Part shown: positions 1-8,079 of the stretch, piece after piece
How the letters are laid out: each line of letters begins with the position of its first letter
Numbering within the stretch: the first letter of the stretch is position 1
Origin: Bryobacterales bacterium
GTDB lineage: Bacteria; Acidobacteriota; Terriglobia; Bryobacterales; Bryobacteraceae
Direction of reading: 5' to 3'
Assembly (NCBI GenBank): GCA_016789905.1
Contig: JAEUQC010000130.1
Coordinates: forward strand, 124,001-188,000
DNA length: 64,000 bases
Position numbers and translations under genes: made by a program
The notes under the pieces: model-generated
Seen by the model: the letters and a program-made list of their open reading frames with translations, nothing else
Told to the model about the DNA's origin: nothing
Databases searched by the model: none

Positions 1-1333
1 AGGGCATACGAGCTGGGATGTCGCGGTTCGTACAAACGCAGCGAACGGTGAGGGCGTCGAAATCCGGGCGCATGGGGCGGCCGGCGACATCGACAAGACA
101 GATGGAAACATCGGTGCCTTCGTCGTTGCGGCGATTGGAGGCGCGGCGGACAGCGTGCCAGAATGTTTGCCGGCGTTCGCGCACGGTGCCGTGGCGGTAA
201 GAATAAAACGGCTCGAAGTTGGTGATTTCGCCTGTGGTGGGGTTGGCGCTAACGACATCTTCAATGGAGAAGACTTCCATGGCCCCCTGGCGGCGGACAT
301 CGGGGATGATGGTGTATTCGGTCTTATTCTGTGTAAGCAGAATGGGTTCGGCGGTTTGATTGAAGAGATTGATGACCGGCGTGCAATTCAGCCGAAGCGT
401 CTTCAAGTCAACGCCGACTTCGAGCTGTTGCATGCGCTCGAACCGTTCGAACCGATCAATGAGGAAGACAACTTCCACGCCGGTTTTGAAACCGGACGCG
501 GCTAGTGCGTCGAGGCCCTTCAAGCGGAAGAAGAAGAACTTTTCGGGGCAGTGGAAGTATTCCTGAATCAGGCGGTAGCCTTCAAAGGAGCGCTTCGGGT
601 ATGGGAGCATGGCTTCGTTTTCGTCGAAGCCGCAGGGCTCCAGGCAGGAGCCGGGAAGAGTGATGGTAGGCCGGCGCGAGTTGGGCGCCATGTCGCGGAG
701 CAGAATCTGCGAGCAGCTATGGCTGAGCAGTTCATACAGCGTGTTCGCCATGGAGGCTTCGCCATTGACGTAGAACCGTATTTCGCTCAACGGCATTTTG
801 TCGAACTGGGCCTGGCCGGTGAGCCGGAGTTCGGTGCGAAGGGCGGCGGCCGCGGAGGTGACCTTGGGCGGAGGGGTGAGGCGATCGGGCGACTTCCACT
901 GCGTGCCGCCGATCTGAAACGGCCAGAAAGTCACTTCCTGGCAGGTTTGAAACCGCATGGGAAGCCCATCGACAGGACGCGACTGCAGGCTGGTGCCGCG
1001 CGGAATATGTGTACCGGTTACGAGGCCCGCGTTTTCCAGGTCGGTATACATTTCAACGACTGTCATCGACGGAATGGGCCGGATGAAGTGCGGATAGATG
1101 ATGCTGAGCAGCGCTTCGGTGATTTCCGGGAACTGATCGTCAATTTTCAGATGCACGCGGGCGGCGAGGAAGCTGAAGGCCTCCAGGAGCCGCTCGACAT
1201 GCGGGTCTTCGCACTGGGTGGCTTCCAGCACCAGGCGACTGGCGATTTTCGGATATTTTTCCGCGAAATCGGCGCCCATCTGGCGAATGAAGCTGAGCTC
1301 GCGCTCGTAGTAGAACAGCAGGTCGTCCCGCAC
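1..1333 (-). CDS. tssF: TssF, type VI secretion baseplate subunit (partial, C-terminus off window)
   Basis: TssF is a wedge component of the cytoplasmic T6SS baseplate, working with TssE, TssG and TssK. The frame is open from 1333 to the left edge, giving about 444 of the roughly 600 residues usual for the family. The N-terminus carries the family signature: start MRDDLLFYYEREL, then IRQMGADFAEKYPKIASRL, then a HVERLLEAF segment. The start is GTG at 1331-1333. It was chosen because this signature begins there and because the tssE stop lies only 2 bp upstream; the first ATG would remove the signature. It is the last visible gene of the minus-strand T6SS operon, and tssG and the membrane-complex genes are expected further left. 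Identity is firm; only the C-terminus is unseen. Confidence 0.92.
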   Translation of the reverse strand, partial: MRDDLLFYYERELSFIRQMGADFAEKYPKIASRLVLEATQCEDPHVERLLEAFSFLAARVHLKIDDQFPEITEALLSIIYPHFIRPIPSMTVVEMYTDLENAGLVTGTHIPRGTSLQSRPVDGLPMRFQTCQEVTFWPFQIGGTQWKSPDRLTPPPKVTSAAAALRTELRLTGQAQFDKMPLSEIRFYVNGEASMANTLYELLSHSCSQILLRDMAPNSRRPTITLPGSCLEPCGFDENEAMLPYPKRSFEGYRLIQEYFHCPEKFFFFRLKGLDALAASGFKTGVEVVFLIDRFERFERMQQLEVGVDLKTLRLNCTPVINLFNQTAEPILLTQNKTEYTIIPDVRRQGAMEVFSIEDVVSANPTTGEITNFEPFYSYRHGTVRERRQTFWHAVRRASNRRNDEGTDVSICLVDVAGRPMRPDFDALTVRCVCTNRDIPARMP

Positions 1334-1335
1334 GG

Positions 1336-1821
1336 TCAGCCGCCCTCCACGGTGTAGCTCTGGCTGGTGACATCGAGCGTGGTATCGAACGAAACGCGTT
1401 CCGGGGCCGGGTCCATGACCAGCATTCCGTCAACGCGGAATCGGATTTGCAGGGTGCCCTTTTCGCTGGGTTCGATGTGGACTTTTGCGTTGCGGAGGCG
1501 TGGCTCAAAGATAGCAACGGTGTTTTCCAACAGCCAGGTGACGCGCGTCATGTCGCGTTGGGAAGAGAACGAGAAGTGGGTGATGTCGGGCAAACCGTAG
1601 TTGTAAAGCGAGTGGGTGAGTTCGGCCTTGGGATCGGTGGATTCGTCGAGAATCCGGCGCGTATTGAGCAGCCACTCGATGTCCCGCCGCAAGGATTCCT
1701 TCAAGAGCCGCACCGATTGGGCGCGCGACATGAGCGGCTCCTGCGAGTTCTTGGGATCGCGATCAATGAGGCGATCCAAAAGCGGAATAGTGACGAGATT
1801 GTCGAGATCGGAGCGCGCCAT
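1336..1821 (-). CDS. tssE: TssE, T6SS baseplate gp25-like protein
   Basis: This 161-residue protein matches the T6SS gp25/TssE family, the baseplate component that nucleates sheath assembly (related to phage T4 gp25). Visible family features are an N-terminal segment with PLLDRLIDRDP, the region LRRDIEWLLNTRR, the motif YGLPD at about residue 74, and the C-terminal half ending in a beta-rich stretch (LQIRFRVDGML). Length is normal. ATG at 1821 is the start; the next upstream gene, tssA, ends at 1829, and the stop is 2 bp from the tssF start, so translation is probably coupled. Confidence 0.92.
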   Translation of the reverse strand: MARSDLDNLVTIPLLDRLIDRDPKNSQEPLMSRAQSVRLLKESLRRDIEWLLNTRRILDESTDPKAELTHSLYNYGLPDITHFSFSSQRDMTRVTWLLENTVAIFEPRLRNAKVHIEPSEKGTLQIRFRVDGMLVMDPAPERVSFDTTLDVTSQSYTVEGG

Positions 1822-1828
1822 GGTTCCT

Positions 1829-3664
1829 CTATCTCAACATGCCCATAGCCGCCACGGGGTCCAGGCGGCACAACTTGGCGTAGAGCTTTTTCACTTCGGG
1901 AGATTCACGGTCCGTACGCGAAAGGCAGCGGTAGAGCAAAGAAAGGGGATGCGCGATGGTCTCGCTGGGCTCCCAGTCTTCCAGGCCGCGGGACTCGATC
2001 TCCGTCGCCAACTGTTCCAGGAGCGGAAGGGCCATCGGTTCGTTGCCGCTATCGATGAAGATGCGGGCCAGTTGCGTTTTGCGAAGGAATCGCCCGCGGC
2101 CGGACTGCTCCATTTTGGCCTCCCGGTCGATCATCTCCACCGCTTCCCGGACACGGCCGGCACGAAGCGCCTGCTGCGCCAGATCCCATGCGTCGGGGGG
2201 GGCGCCGGACGCTTCTTCCCTGGGTTCGGAGTAGGCCGGATAAGACACCGGCGCCGGTTCGTAGCTGTTCGTGCTGGTGCTGGCAGCGATGAGCACGTCG
2301 GATTCAATCCACTGGAGGGTTTCAGCGTTCGCTGTGGGCGTGTCGTCCATCATCGTCAGCTTGGTCAGGTCCGGATAGTCCGTCAAAACGCCGCGCACGG
2401 TGGCGATGATCCCTTTGCGCAACCCCTCGTAATACCAGCCGAGTTCGGCGCAGGCGCGCGCGCCGTAACGGTGCACATCCAGCCAACCGCGCCCGCAGGG
2501 CAGGGCGAGAGCGGATTCGGCGGCGGCGAGTACGCCAGCCCAGTCTGATTCAACGGAAGCCTTCTTGATCTGTTGGCGCAGCTCTGTGGGCGGCGCCTCC
2601 AGCTTGGAGGCATCCAGCGTATCGCCACCGGCGCGCAGTTCCCCAAAGCGGAATCCCGCCAGCATCAGGTAAGGGGCCGGTGAATACGCGTCCTGTTCGC
2701 GCAGGTACCGGGCGGCGACGGCAATGCGGGAGATGGCGTCGTCGACATCCTGGGGCTCAGCGGAAAGCGATCCGCTCTTTTTCTTGACCGGCGCGGCGGA
2801 TGGGGCGGACTCCTGCTGGTAGGAAGGCTCTTCGGCGGGCGTTTCCTCTTCTACTTCCGCGGTGGGCTCATCGCTTGCGACCGGTTCGTCCGGTTCCTTT
2901 TCCCGTTTCCGGTTCAACAGGCTCCGCACGGTTGCGCCGGTCTCTTCCAGCGCCTTGCGGAGCTTGGAATAGCCGGGCGCGTCATCGCCAAATTTTTCCT
3001 CGCAGACAACCTGAAGCGCGTCCAGCGCCTCCATGCAGGACGCAAACGTCTCGACGAGCTCCACGTAATATTTCTTGGGCGTTTTGTCGAAATCGGCATC
3101 GAAGGCGTCGGCGCTGACTTTACCTTCGGCGACGGCGTTGTTGTAGTCCTGGAGCTTTTCTGAACCCGCCTCTTCGGCGGCGGCCTTATACCCGACGCTG
3201 GAAGAGACTTTCAGGTCAACGGCGGACAATCCGCCGCGCGTGATTGGCGCCATGCGGATTTGCAGGTCGAAGTTGCCGAGCCAACTAAGCGGCGTGGCGC
3301 GGAACTCGGCGTCGCCGTCCTCCACTTCCGGGTAAAGAGTGTCCCAGAATGTCTCCAGTAATTGCCGGAGCATGATGAGCGAGTCTCGAAGGAGCGGAAA
3401 CCCCTCCTTCTTGAAATAGGCTTCGGCAAGCCATACGGCCAACTGCAGGTCCTTGGACTGCGTGGCCAGTGCTTCCCCGGCCAGTTTGATGACCTGGTTC
3501 CAATCGGCGACTTTGCGTTCGCGGGCCCAAATGCCAGAGGGCCCGGTGTCTTCATCCTGGCGCCGGGCCTCTTTGATCTTGTCGTAAATCGGGGCGTAGT
3601 AAAGGTACGCTCCGCTCGGATTATCTCCGGGGATGGGTGTAAGGAGGTCTTCGCGGAGGGGCAT
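1829..3664 (-). CDS. tssA: TssA (ImpA-type), T6SS assembly protein
   Basis: TssA proteins bind the baseplate and the growing sheath/tube and organise T6SS assembly. Residues about 5-125 form an ImpA N-terminal domain (TPIPGDNPSGAYL, later LAEAYFKKEGFPLLRDSL and LYPEVEDGD). Residues about 250-300 are a low-complexity acidic linker rich in E, P, S and A. The remaining roughly 310 residues form a helical, VasJ/TPR-like C-terminal domain. At 611 residues it is long for the family, mainly because of the linker. The start is ATG at 3664, 6 bp after the tagJ stop. The C-terminal domain class was not resolved beyond helical. Confidence 0.9.
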   Translation of the reverse strand: MPLREDLLTPIPGDNPSGAYLYYAPIYDKIKEARRQDEDTGPSGIWARERKVADWNQVIKLAGEALATQSKDLQLAVWLAEAYFKKEGFPLLRDSLIMLRQLLETFWDTLYPEVEDGDAEFRATPLSWLGNFDLQIRMAPITRGGLSAVDLKVSSSVGYKAAAEEAGSEKLQDYNNAVAEGKVSADAFDADFDKTPKKYYVELVETFASCMEALDALQVVCEEKFGDDAPGYSKLRKALEETGATVRSLLNRKREKEPDEPVASDEPTAEVEEETPAEEPSYQQESAPSAAPVKKKSGSLSAEPQDVDDAISRIAVAARYLREQDAYSPAPYLMLAGFRFGELRAGGDTLDASKLEAPPTELRQQIKKASVESDWAGVLAAAESALALPCGRGWLDVHRYGARACAELGWYYEGLRKGIIATVRGVLTDYPDLTKLTMMDDTPTANAETLQWIESDVLIAASTSTNSYEPAPVSYPAYSEPREEASGAPPDAWDLAQQALRAGRVREAVEMIDREAKMEQSGRGRFLRKTQLARIFIDSGNEPMALPLLEQLATEIESRGLEDWEPSETIAHPLSLLYRCLSRTDRESPEVKKLYAKLCRLDPVAAMGMLR

Positions 3665-3670
3665 GTATTC

Positions 3671-4402
3671 TTATTCTTCCGCCGATTCCTCCGCTTGTGG
3701 ACGCGAGAACTCCAGCTTGCGCAGTTCGAGGATTGGCATGTCTTCGCCATCGGCCAGGAACATCTTCTGGCCAACCGGTTTCACATCACCATTCTCATCT
3801 TCCACCCAGTTGGTAACGCGCCCCAGGCGAGCCAGTTCATCATCGGAGGAACTAGCGTCCCAGGTCAAGGCGGGGAGCAGGACTTCACCGAGTTCCATCA
3901 TCTTGAAGGCCGGACCCGTTTTGACAAGGGCCGGAATCCAAAGCAGGTCGCGGACGCGCTTCGGGGCTTCGCATTCGATGGAATCGATATGTTTAAAGGG
4001 GATCCAGATGTAGGCGCCTGCGGCATAGGCTTCCAGCCGCGGGCCGATCGTGGGGTCGGCATCGACAAGCACGGAGAACGGCTTCCCGTTGAACGTGCCG
4101 GAAAGCTCGGCGTCTCCATCGCCAGGGTGGCCAGGAAATTCCCGTTTGGTGAACAGGTCCTTCCGGGTTTTTTCCGCATGGAGCGATGCCCTGTAGAGGA
4201 CGGTGCCAAGCTGGGCCTCTCCGGAACCACCGGAGAGGACACCGAGTTGTTTCTCCGCGCGGTCATATTCACCGGCGAAGGCGAGGAGTTCAAAGAGAAA
4301 GGTGCGACGCTGCACGTCGCCCGGGTTGTCCCGGACCTCGACGTTCAGCGCCGCGATGGCCTCTTTAAGTCTTCCCGCTTTGTAGAGTTCTCTGGCAGTC
4401 AT
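3671..4402 (-). CDS. tagJ: TagJ/ImpE-like T6SS accessory protein
   Basis: This is a 243-residue protein of the ImpE/SciE (TagJ) family, which in other systems binds the TssB sheath N-terminus and modulates ClpV recycling. The N-terminus is a short tetratricopeptide-like helical region (TARELYKAGRLKEAI, then NPGDVQRRTFLFELLAFAGE). The rest holds the conserved FSVLVDADPTIGPRLEAYAAG and YIWIPFKHI segments. I chose ATG at 4402, which starts the recognisable domain. A longer frame begins at 4456 but would overlap the end of hcp. Neither start has a clear ribosome site. It lies between hcp and tssA, which fits the family. Confidence 0.85.
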   Translation of the reverse strand: MTARELYKAGRLKEAIAALNVEVRDNPGDVQRRTFLFELLAFAGEYDRAEKQLGVLSGGSGEAQLGTVLYRASLHAEKTRKDLFTKREFPGHPGDGDAELSGTFNGKPFSVLVDADPTIGPRLEAYAAGAYIWIPFKHIDSIECEAPKRVRDLLWIPALVKTGPAFKMMELGEVLLPALTWDASSSDDELARLGRVTNWVEDENGDVKPVGQKMFLADGEDMPILELRKLEFSRPQAEESAEE

Positions 4403-4425
4403 AGTAGGAGGGAGTGAAGTTGCAG

Positions 4426-4965
4426 TTAGATCTTCTTGTTGGCGACGAGGTCCCAACCAGCCTGGACGTCGCCCGCGGGTTTGCCCGTCTTGTGGTCGGT
4501 GGCTGTGTAGATGTACTTGATGGAGCCGTAGTTCAAACTGACCGTTTCAATTGTTAGCATGACGCCGCCGCCAGCGGCGCTCCCGGCGGCACGTTCCACG
4601 TAGCCCCCGTATTGACCATCAATCTGGGCATAAAAGCTGGAAACGATCAGATCCGTGAGCTCGATCTGCAGGTACTTCTGCTTGTCGCCGGTGGCGCGGT
4701 GGGCAGTGAATACCGCTTTCGGGATATGAGTACCGTTGCAGCACTTTTCCAGGAGCTTGGCGGATGCCTTGTCGGTAATCTTCGTGAAGGTGAAGGGCTT
4801 GTGGGAAACGCGGCCGGCCGTGCGGGCGCCGCCCGTGGAACTGGAGCCAGCATCACCGTGCTTCATGCCGAATTCGAAGGAAAGGACTTCAATTTCATCC
4901 TTGTGCTTCTCGTCCGTGCTCTCGCCCGGAATCTGGTCAATCTTGATGAAATAATCTAAAGCCAT
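4426..4965 (-). CDS. hcp: Hcp, T6SS inner-tube protein (second copy)
   Basis: Hcp forms the hexameric rings of the T6SS inner tube and can carry effectors in its lumen. The 179-residue product starts MALDYFIKIDQIPGE and ends in the WDLVANKKI tail. In between are the typical HKPFTFTKITDKASAKL and YIYTATDHKTGK segments. It is nearly identical to the copy at 5123-5650 except for residues about 109-131, which are different in sequence and 4 residues longer here. ATG at 4965 is preceded by an AGGGGA ribosome site. The copies are tandem and separated by 157 bp holding a repeated structured element. Confidence 0.95.
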   Translation of the reverse strand: MALDYFIKIDQIPGESTDEKHKDEIEVLSFEFGMKHGDAGSSSTGGARTAGRVSHKPFTFTKITDKASAKLLEKCCNGTHIPKAVFTAHRATGDKQKYLQIELTDLIVSSFYAQIDGQYGGYVERAAGSAAGGGVMLTIETVSLNYGSIKYIYTATDHKTGKPAGDVQAGWDLVANKKI

Positions 4966-5009
4966 GGGAACAACGATCCCCTATTGTTAAATGGTTTCTT
5001 GGTTTGAAG

Positions 5010-5062
5010 TTAGCGGGCACACCATACCGTGGGTTCAGGACGATTGGCGCGCCCGCTGGAAG
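5010..5062 (-). repeat. Structured intergenic element, copy 2 (upstream of second hcp)
   Basis: A stretch of about 53 bp closely matches the element at 5694-5745. Both copies have an outer stem GCGGGC/GCCCGC (here 5013-5018 with 5051-5056). The pattern of differences, with conserved stems, suggests an RNA hairpin in the polycistronic mRNA that was duplicated together with hcp. Function is not known; mRNA processing or stabilisation is a guess. Confidence 0.6.
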
Positions 5063-5122
5063 TTCCCTGGCAGACACTGTAGGAGGAAAGACAGTTGCGG
5101 TTTCGAGTGAAGCCGCAAGAAG

Positions 5123-5650
5123 TTAGATCTTCTTGTTGGCGACCAGATCCCAGCCGGCCTGGACGTCGCCGGAGGGCTTGCCCGTCTTGTGGTCGGTGGC
5201 AGTATAGATGTACTTAATGGAGCCGTAGTTCAGGGCGACCGTTTCGTACATCAACATCACGCCGCCGCCGGCTTCGCTGCCCGCCGAACGTTCCGTGGGG
5301 GAGTTCTGCTCGGTTTTCCAGTCGGAAACGATAATGTCAGTGAATTCGATCTGCAGATACTTTTGCTTGTCACCGGTGGCGCGGTGGGCCGTGAAGACCG
5401 CTTTCGGGATGTGGGTGCCATTGCAGCACTTTTCCAGCAACTTGGCGGAGGCCTTGTCGGTGACTTTGACGAAGGTAAAAGGCTTGTGGGAGACGCGGCC
5501 GGCGGTGCGGGCGCCACCGGTGGAACTGGAACCAGCGTCACCGTGCCTCATGCCGAAGTCGAACGCGAGGACTTCGATCTCGTCCTTGTGCTTCTCGTCG
5601 GTGCTCTCGCCGGGGATCTGGTCAATCTTGATGAAATAATCTAAAGCCAT
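5123..5650 (-). CDS. hcp: Hcp, T6SS inner-tube protein (first copy)
   Basis: This is a 175-residue Hcp tube protein, the first of two tandem copies. It shares the MALDYFIKIDQIPGE start, the HKPFTFVKVTDKASAKL core and the WDLVANKKI tail with the downstream copy. It differs mainly in residues about 109-127 (DWKTEQNSPTERSAG here). The start is ATG at 5650, supported by an AAAGGAGAG ribosome site just upstream. A 20-residue longer frame exists but has no Hcp similarity and overlaps the structured element. Two hcp genes in one operon suggest mixed or alternative tubes. Confidence 0.95.
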   Translation of the reverse strand: MALDYFIKIDQIPGESTDEKHKDEIEVLAFDFGMRHGDAGSSSTGGARTAGRVSHKPFTFVKVTDKASAKLLEKCCNGTHIPKAVFTAHRATGDKQKYLQIEFTDIIVSDWKTEQNSPTERSAGSEAGGGVMLMYETVALNYGSIKYIYTATDHKTGKPSGDVQAGWDLVANKKI

Positions 5651-5693
5651 GGGGAAACTCTCCTTTGTTTCAAACGGTTTATTTTGGTTATAG

Positions 5694-5745
5694 GTTAGCG
5701 GGCACACCACACCGTGTGGTTAGGGCGACTGGGGCGCCCGCCGGT
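5694..5745 (-). repeat. Structured intergenic element, copy 1 (between tssC and first hcp)
   Basis: This is the first copy of the element found again at 5010-5062. The outer stem is GCGGGC at 5698-5703 with GCCCGC at 5736-5741. An inner hairpin, CCACA-CCG-TGTGG, spans 5707-5719. It sits between the tssC stop and the hcp ribosome site. No U-tract follows, so it does not look like a simple intrinsic terminator. Confidence 0.6.
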
Positions 5746-5773
5746 AAAGAGGAAGATGGGAAGCCCGGGTTGC

Positions 5774-7258
5774 TTAGCCCTTCGCGGAAGGCGGCAGGTC
5801 GGCAACCAGGCGAAGCGACACGCTCAACTCGTCGAGCTGGAAGTGGGGCTTCAAGAACGCGACGGCACGGTAGGCGCCGGGCTTTCCGGGAACATCGACA
5901 ACATCGATACGGGCTTCGCGGAGCGGATGCGAGGCTTTCGCGTCGGCCGAGGCGTCGTCATCGAGGATGACATATTGCGCAATCCAGGTGTTGAGATAAG
6001 ACTCGCACTGGGTGCGGGACATGAAGGAGCCGATCTTGTCGCGCATCATCGCCTTCAGGTAGTGGGCGAAGCGGCTAACGGCGAAGATGTAGGGCAACTG
6101 CGCCGAAAGGCGGGCGTTGGCATTGGCGGCGTCTTTGTCGTAGAGCTTGGGTTTCTGGGAAGACTGGACACTGAAGAATGCCGCGTAATCGGTGTTCTTG
6201 CAGTGGACCAAGGGGATGAAGCCCAGGTCGGCCAGTTCTTTTTCGCGCCGGTCGGTGATCGGCACTTCGGTCGGGCACTTCATGACGATGTCGCCATCGT
6301 CGGTCTGGAAGTTGTGCACCGGCAGGCCGTCCACCATGCCGCCGCCTTCCACACCGCGGATCGCCGCGCACCACTTGTGCTTAGCGAACGACTGGGTGAG
6401 CTTGGCGCCCATGGCCCAACTGGCGTTCATCCACAGATACTTGCTGTGATCGGTGCCGTCCACGTGCTCTTCGTAGTTGAAGGCTTCCACGGGCTTGGTG
6501 TCCTTGCCATAAGGCAGACGGCCGAGAACGCGGGGCAGCACGAGACCAACGTAGCGCGAATCTTCCGAAGCGCGGAACGACTTCCATTTGGCGAATTCCG
6601 TCGTATCGAAGATCTTCGCCAGGTCGCGCGGCTGATCGAGAGCGCCGAAGCTGTCCAGGTTCATCATCGTCGGGTCCGCGCCGGCGATAAAGGGGGCGTG
6701 GGCGGCGGCGGCGACGTTGGAGACACGTTCCAGCAGTTCGATGTCTTCCGGGTGCTTACCGAAGGTGTAGTCGGCAATAATGGAGGCGAACGGTGCACCG
6801 CCGAACACGCCGAACTCTTCTTCGTAAACTTTCTTGAACATCGCGCTTTGATCGAACTCAGGAGCGCGCTGCAGGTCGCGGAGCAGTTCTTTCTTCGAGC
6901 AGTTGAGGACCTTGATCTTCAACATGTCCGAGGTTTCCGACTGGTCCATCATGTACTTCAGGCCGCGCCAGGAGCCTTCCAGCTTCTGGAACGATTCATG
7001 GTGCATGATTTCGTTCAACTGCAGAGAGATCAGATGGTCGATTTGGGCAATGCGGGCGTTGATGGTGGCTTCGGCATCGCGCGAAACCGTCATGTGGCCC
7101 TGGAGGATCTGGGAGACGAACTCTTTGATCTGCGATTTGCCGCGTTCCTTCGATGCGCTATCGGAACCAACCTTGCCTTCTTCTACGATCTGGTCAAGAA
7201 GGCCGCCTTCGAGAACCGTCTCTTGGGCTTGCGCTTGCAGTTTCTGTGCGTCACTCAT
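5774..7258 (-). CDS. tssC: TssC, T6SS contractile sheath large subunit
   Basis: TssC pairs with TssB to form the contractile sheath around the Hcp tube. The 494-residue protein carries the family hallmarks: GSWRGLKYMMDQSE about one quarter in, EEFGVFGGAPFASIIADY, RVSNVAAAAHAPFIAG, and the C-terminal FEHYLK-like region RFAHYLKAMMRDKIGS. Length is typical. Its ATG overlaps the end of tssB by 8 bp, a normal arrangement for this pair. A long frame on the opposite strand is a shadow. Confidence 0.96.
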   Translation of the reverse strand: MSDAQKLQAQAQETVLEGGLLDQIVEEGKVGSDSASKERGKSQIKEFVSQILQGHMTVSRDAEATINARIAQIDHLISLQLNEIMHHESFQKLEGSWRGLKYMMDQSETSDMLKIKVLNCSKKELLRDLQRAPEFDQSAMFKKVYEEEFGVFGGAPFASIIADYTFGKHPEDIELLERVSNVAAAAHAPFIAGADPTMMNLDSFGALDQPRDLAKIFDTTEFAKWKSFRASEDSRYVGLVLPRVLGRLPYGKDTKPVEAFNYEEHVDGTDHSKYLWMNASWAMGAKLTQSFAKHKWCAAIRGVEGGGMVDGLPVHNFQTDDGDIVMKCPTEVPITDRREKELADLGFIPLVHCKNTDYAAFFSVQSSQKPKLYDKDAANANARLSAQLPYIFAVSRFAHYLKAMMRDKIGSFMSRTQCESYLNTWIAQYVILDDDASADAKASHPLREARIDVVDVPGKPGAYRAVAFLKPHFQLDELSVSLRLVADLPPSAKG

Positions 7259-7766
7259 TGCCTTGGCCTCCGATTTCGCCCTTCAGTTTTTCCATGGCGG
7301 CCGGATCTTTGGCCGTCTTCATGAGCAATTCTTCGAGTTTGTCGTTGGTTTGGAGCGTGCCGCGCAGATCGGACAGCCGGGTGCGCAGGTCGAGCAGTTC
7401 GCGGATGGGTTTCACCTGACGAGCGACGTTTTCGGGGTCGAAATCGTCCAGGCTCTTGAAGTGCAGATCTACTTTGAGCTGGCCCGCGTCGGCGTCGTCG
7501 CTCAACTTGTTTTCTACGGAGAAGGCCAGGTGAGGCTTCATGCCGGCCAGAACCTGGTCGAAGTTGTCCGGATTGACTTCCGTGAACTTGCGGTCGCGGA
7601 GGCGAGCAAGGGGTTCGGTTGGCTGGCCGGTGAAATCACCCATGACGCCCATGACGAACGGCAATTCTTTGATTTCAATCGCTCCACCCGTTTCGACGTC
7701 GTAGGTGATCTGGACCCGTGGCGGGCGAACCCGGTCCAGTTTGTGTTGCGTACTTTCTCTTGCCAT
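7251..7766 (-). CDS. tssB: TssB, T6SS contractile sheath small subunit
   Basis: TssB is the small sheath subunit; its N-terminus contacts ClpV/TagJ and its central part interlocks with TssC. The 171-residue sequence shows RPPRVQITYDVETGGA, LPFVMGVMGDFTG, the FTEVNPDNFDQVL segment and a charged helical C-terminus. ATG at 7766 follows a GAGGAG ribosome site closely. It is the first gene of the visible operon, so the T6SS promoter should lie in the 313 bp upstream. I could not identify that promoter with confidence. Confidence 0.95.
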   Translation of the reverse strand: MARESTQHKLDRVRPPRVQITYDVETGGAIEIKELPFVMGVMGDFTGQPTEPLARLRDRKFTEVNPDNFDQVLAGMKPHLAFSVENKLSDDADAGQLKVDLHFKSLDDFDPENVARQVKPIRELLDLRTRLSDLRGTLQTNDKLEELLMKTAKDPAAMEKLKGEIGGQGNE

Positions 7767-8079
7767 AATCTCCTCAATTCTGTATCAGGAAACGGAACAC
7801 TACTAATAGGTGCCGTGGCACCGGCCGTGCACTACGCAGACACGATTTCGCCGGTGGGCCAGGGTGCAGTCCGTAGCGAGTATATCCGTGTGGTGGAAGG
7901 CAGTCAAGAGATATGCTGTCCCCCCCATGAAGCTCGCTTTCCCGTTTTTCATCGTGCTCACTTGCTCTCTGAATGTCATAGCGTGAATCGCGTAGAATTC
8001 CCATCAAAGAGCTCGCAGAATGTTTAGTGCGCGGTTCACACGAATCGTTACAACTCGCAAGTGGGCGTAAAATAAGGGC
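7767..8079. other. Divergent intergenic region between tssB and thiG
   Basis: These 313 bp separate the T6SS operon from thiG and must hold both promoters. The clearest structure is an inverted repeat, GGTGCC-GT-GGCACC, at 7809-7822. A sigma-54-like TGGCAC-N6-TGC match (7816-7831) overlaps it but points toward thiG, not tssB. No convincing coding frame was seen here. Confidence 0.5.

Noticed and set aside
5714..7324. Long plus-strand open frame (536 codons)
   Set aside because: It is antisense to tssC/tssB, whose protein sequences are unmistakable; the frame is a GC-bias shadow with no recognisable domain.
7816..7831. Sigma-54-like TGGCAC-N6-TGC site
   Set aside because: It faces thiG rather than tssB, has a mismatch in the -12 element, and is 250 bp from the gene, so I did not call it a promoter.
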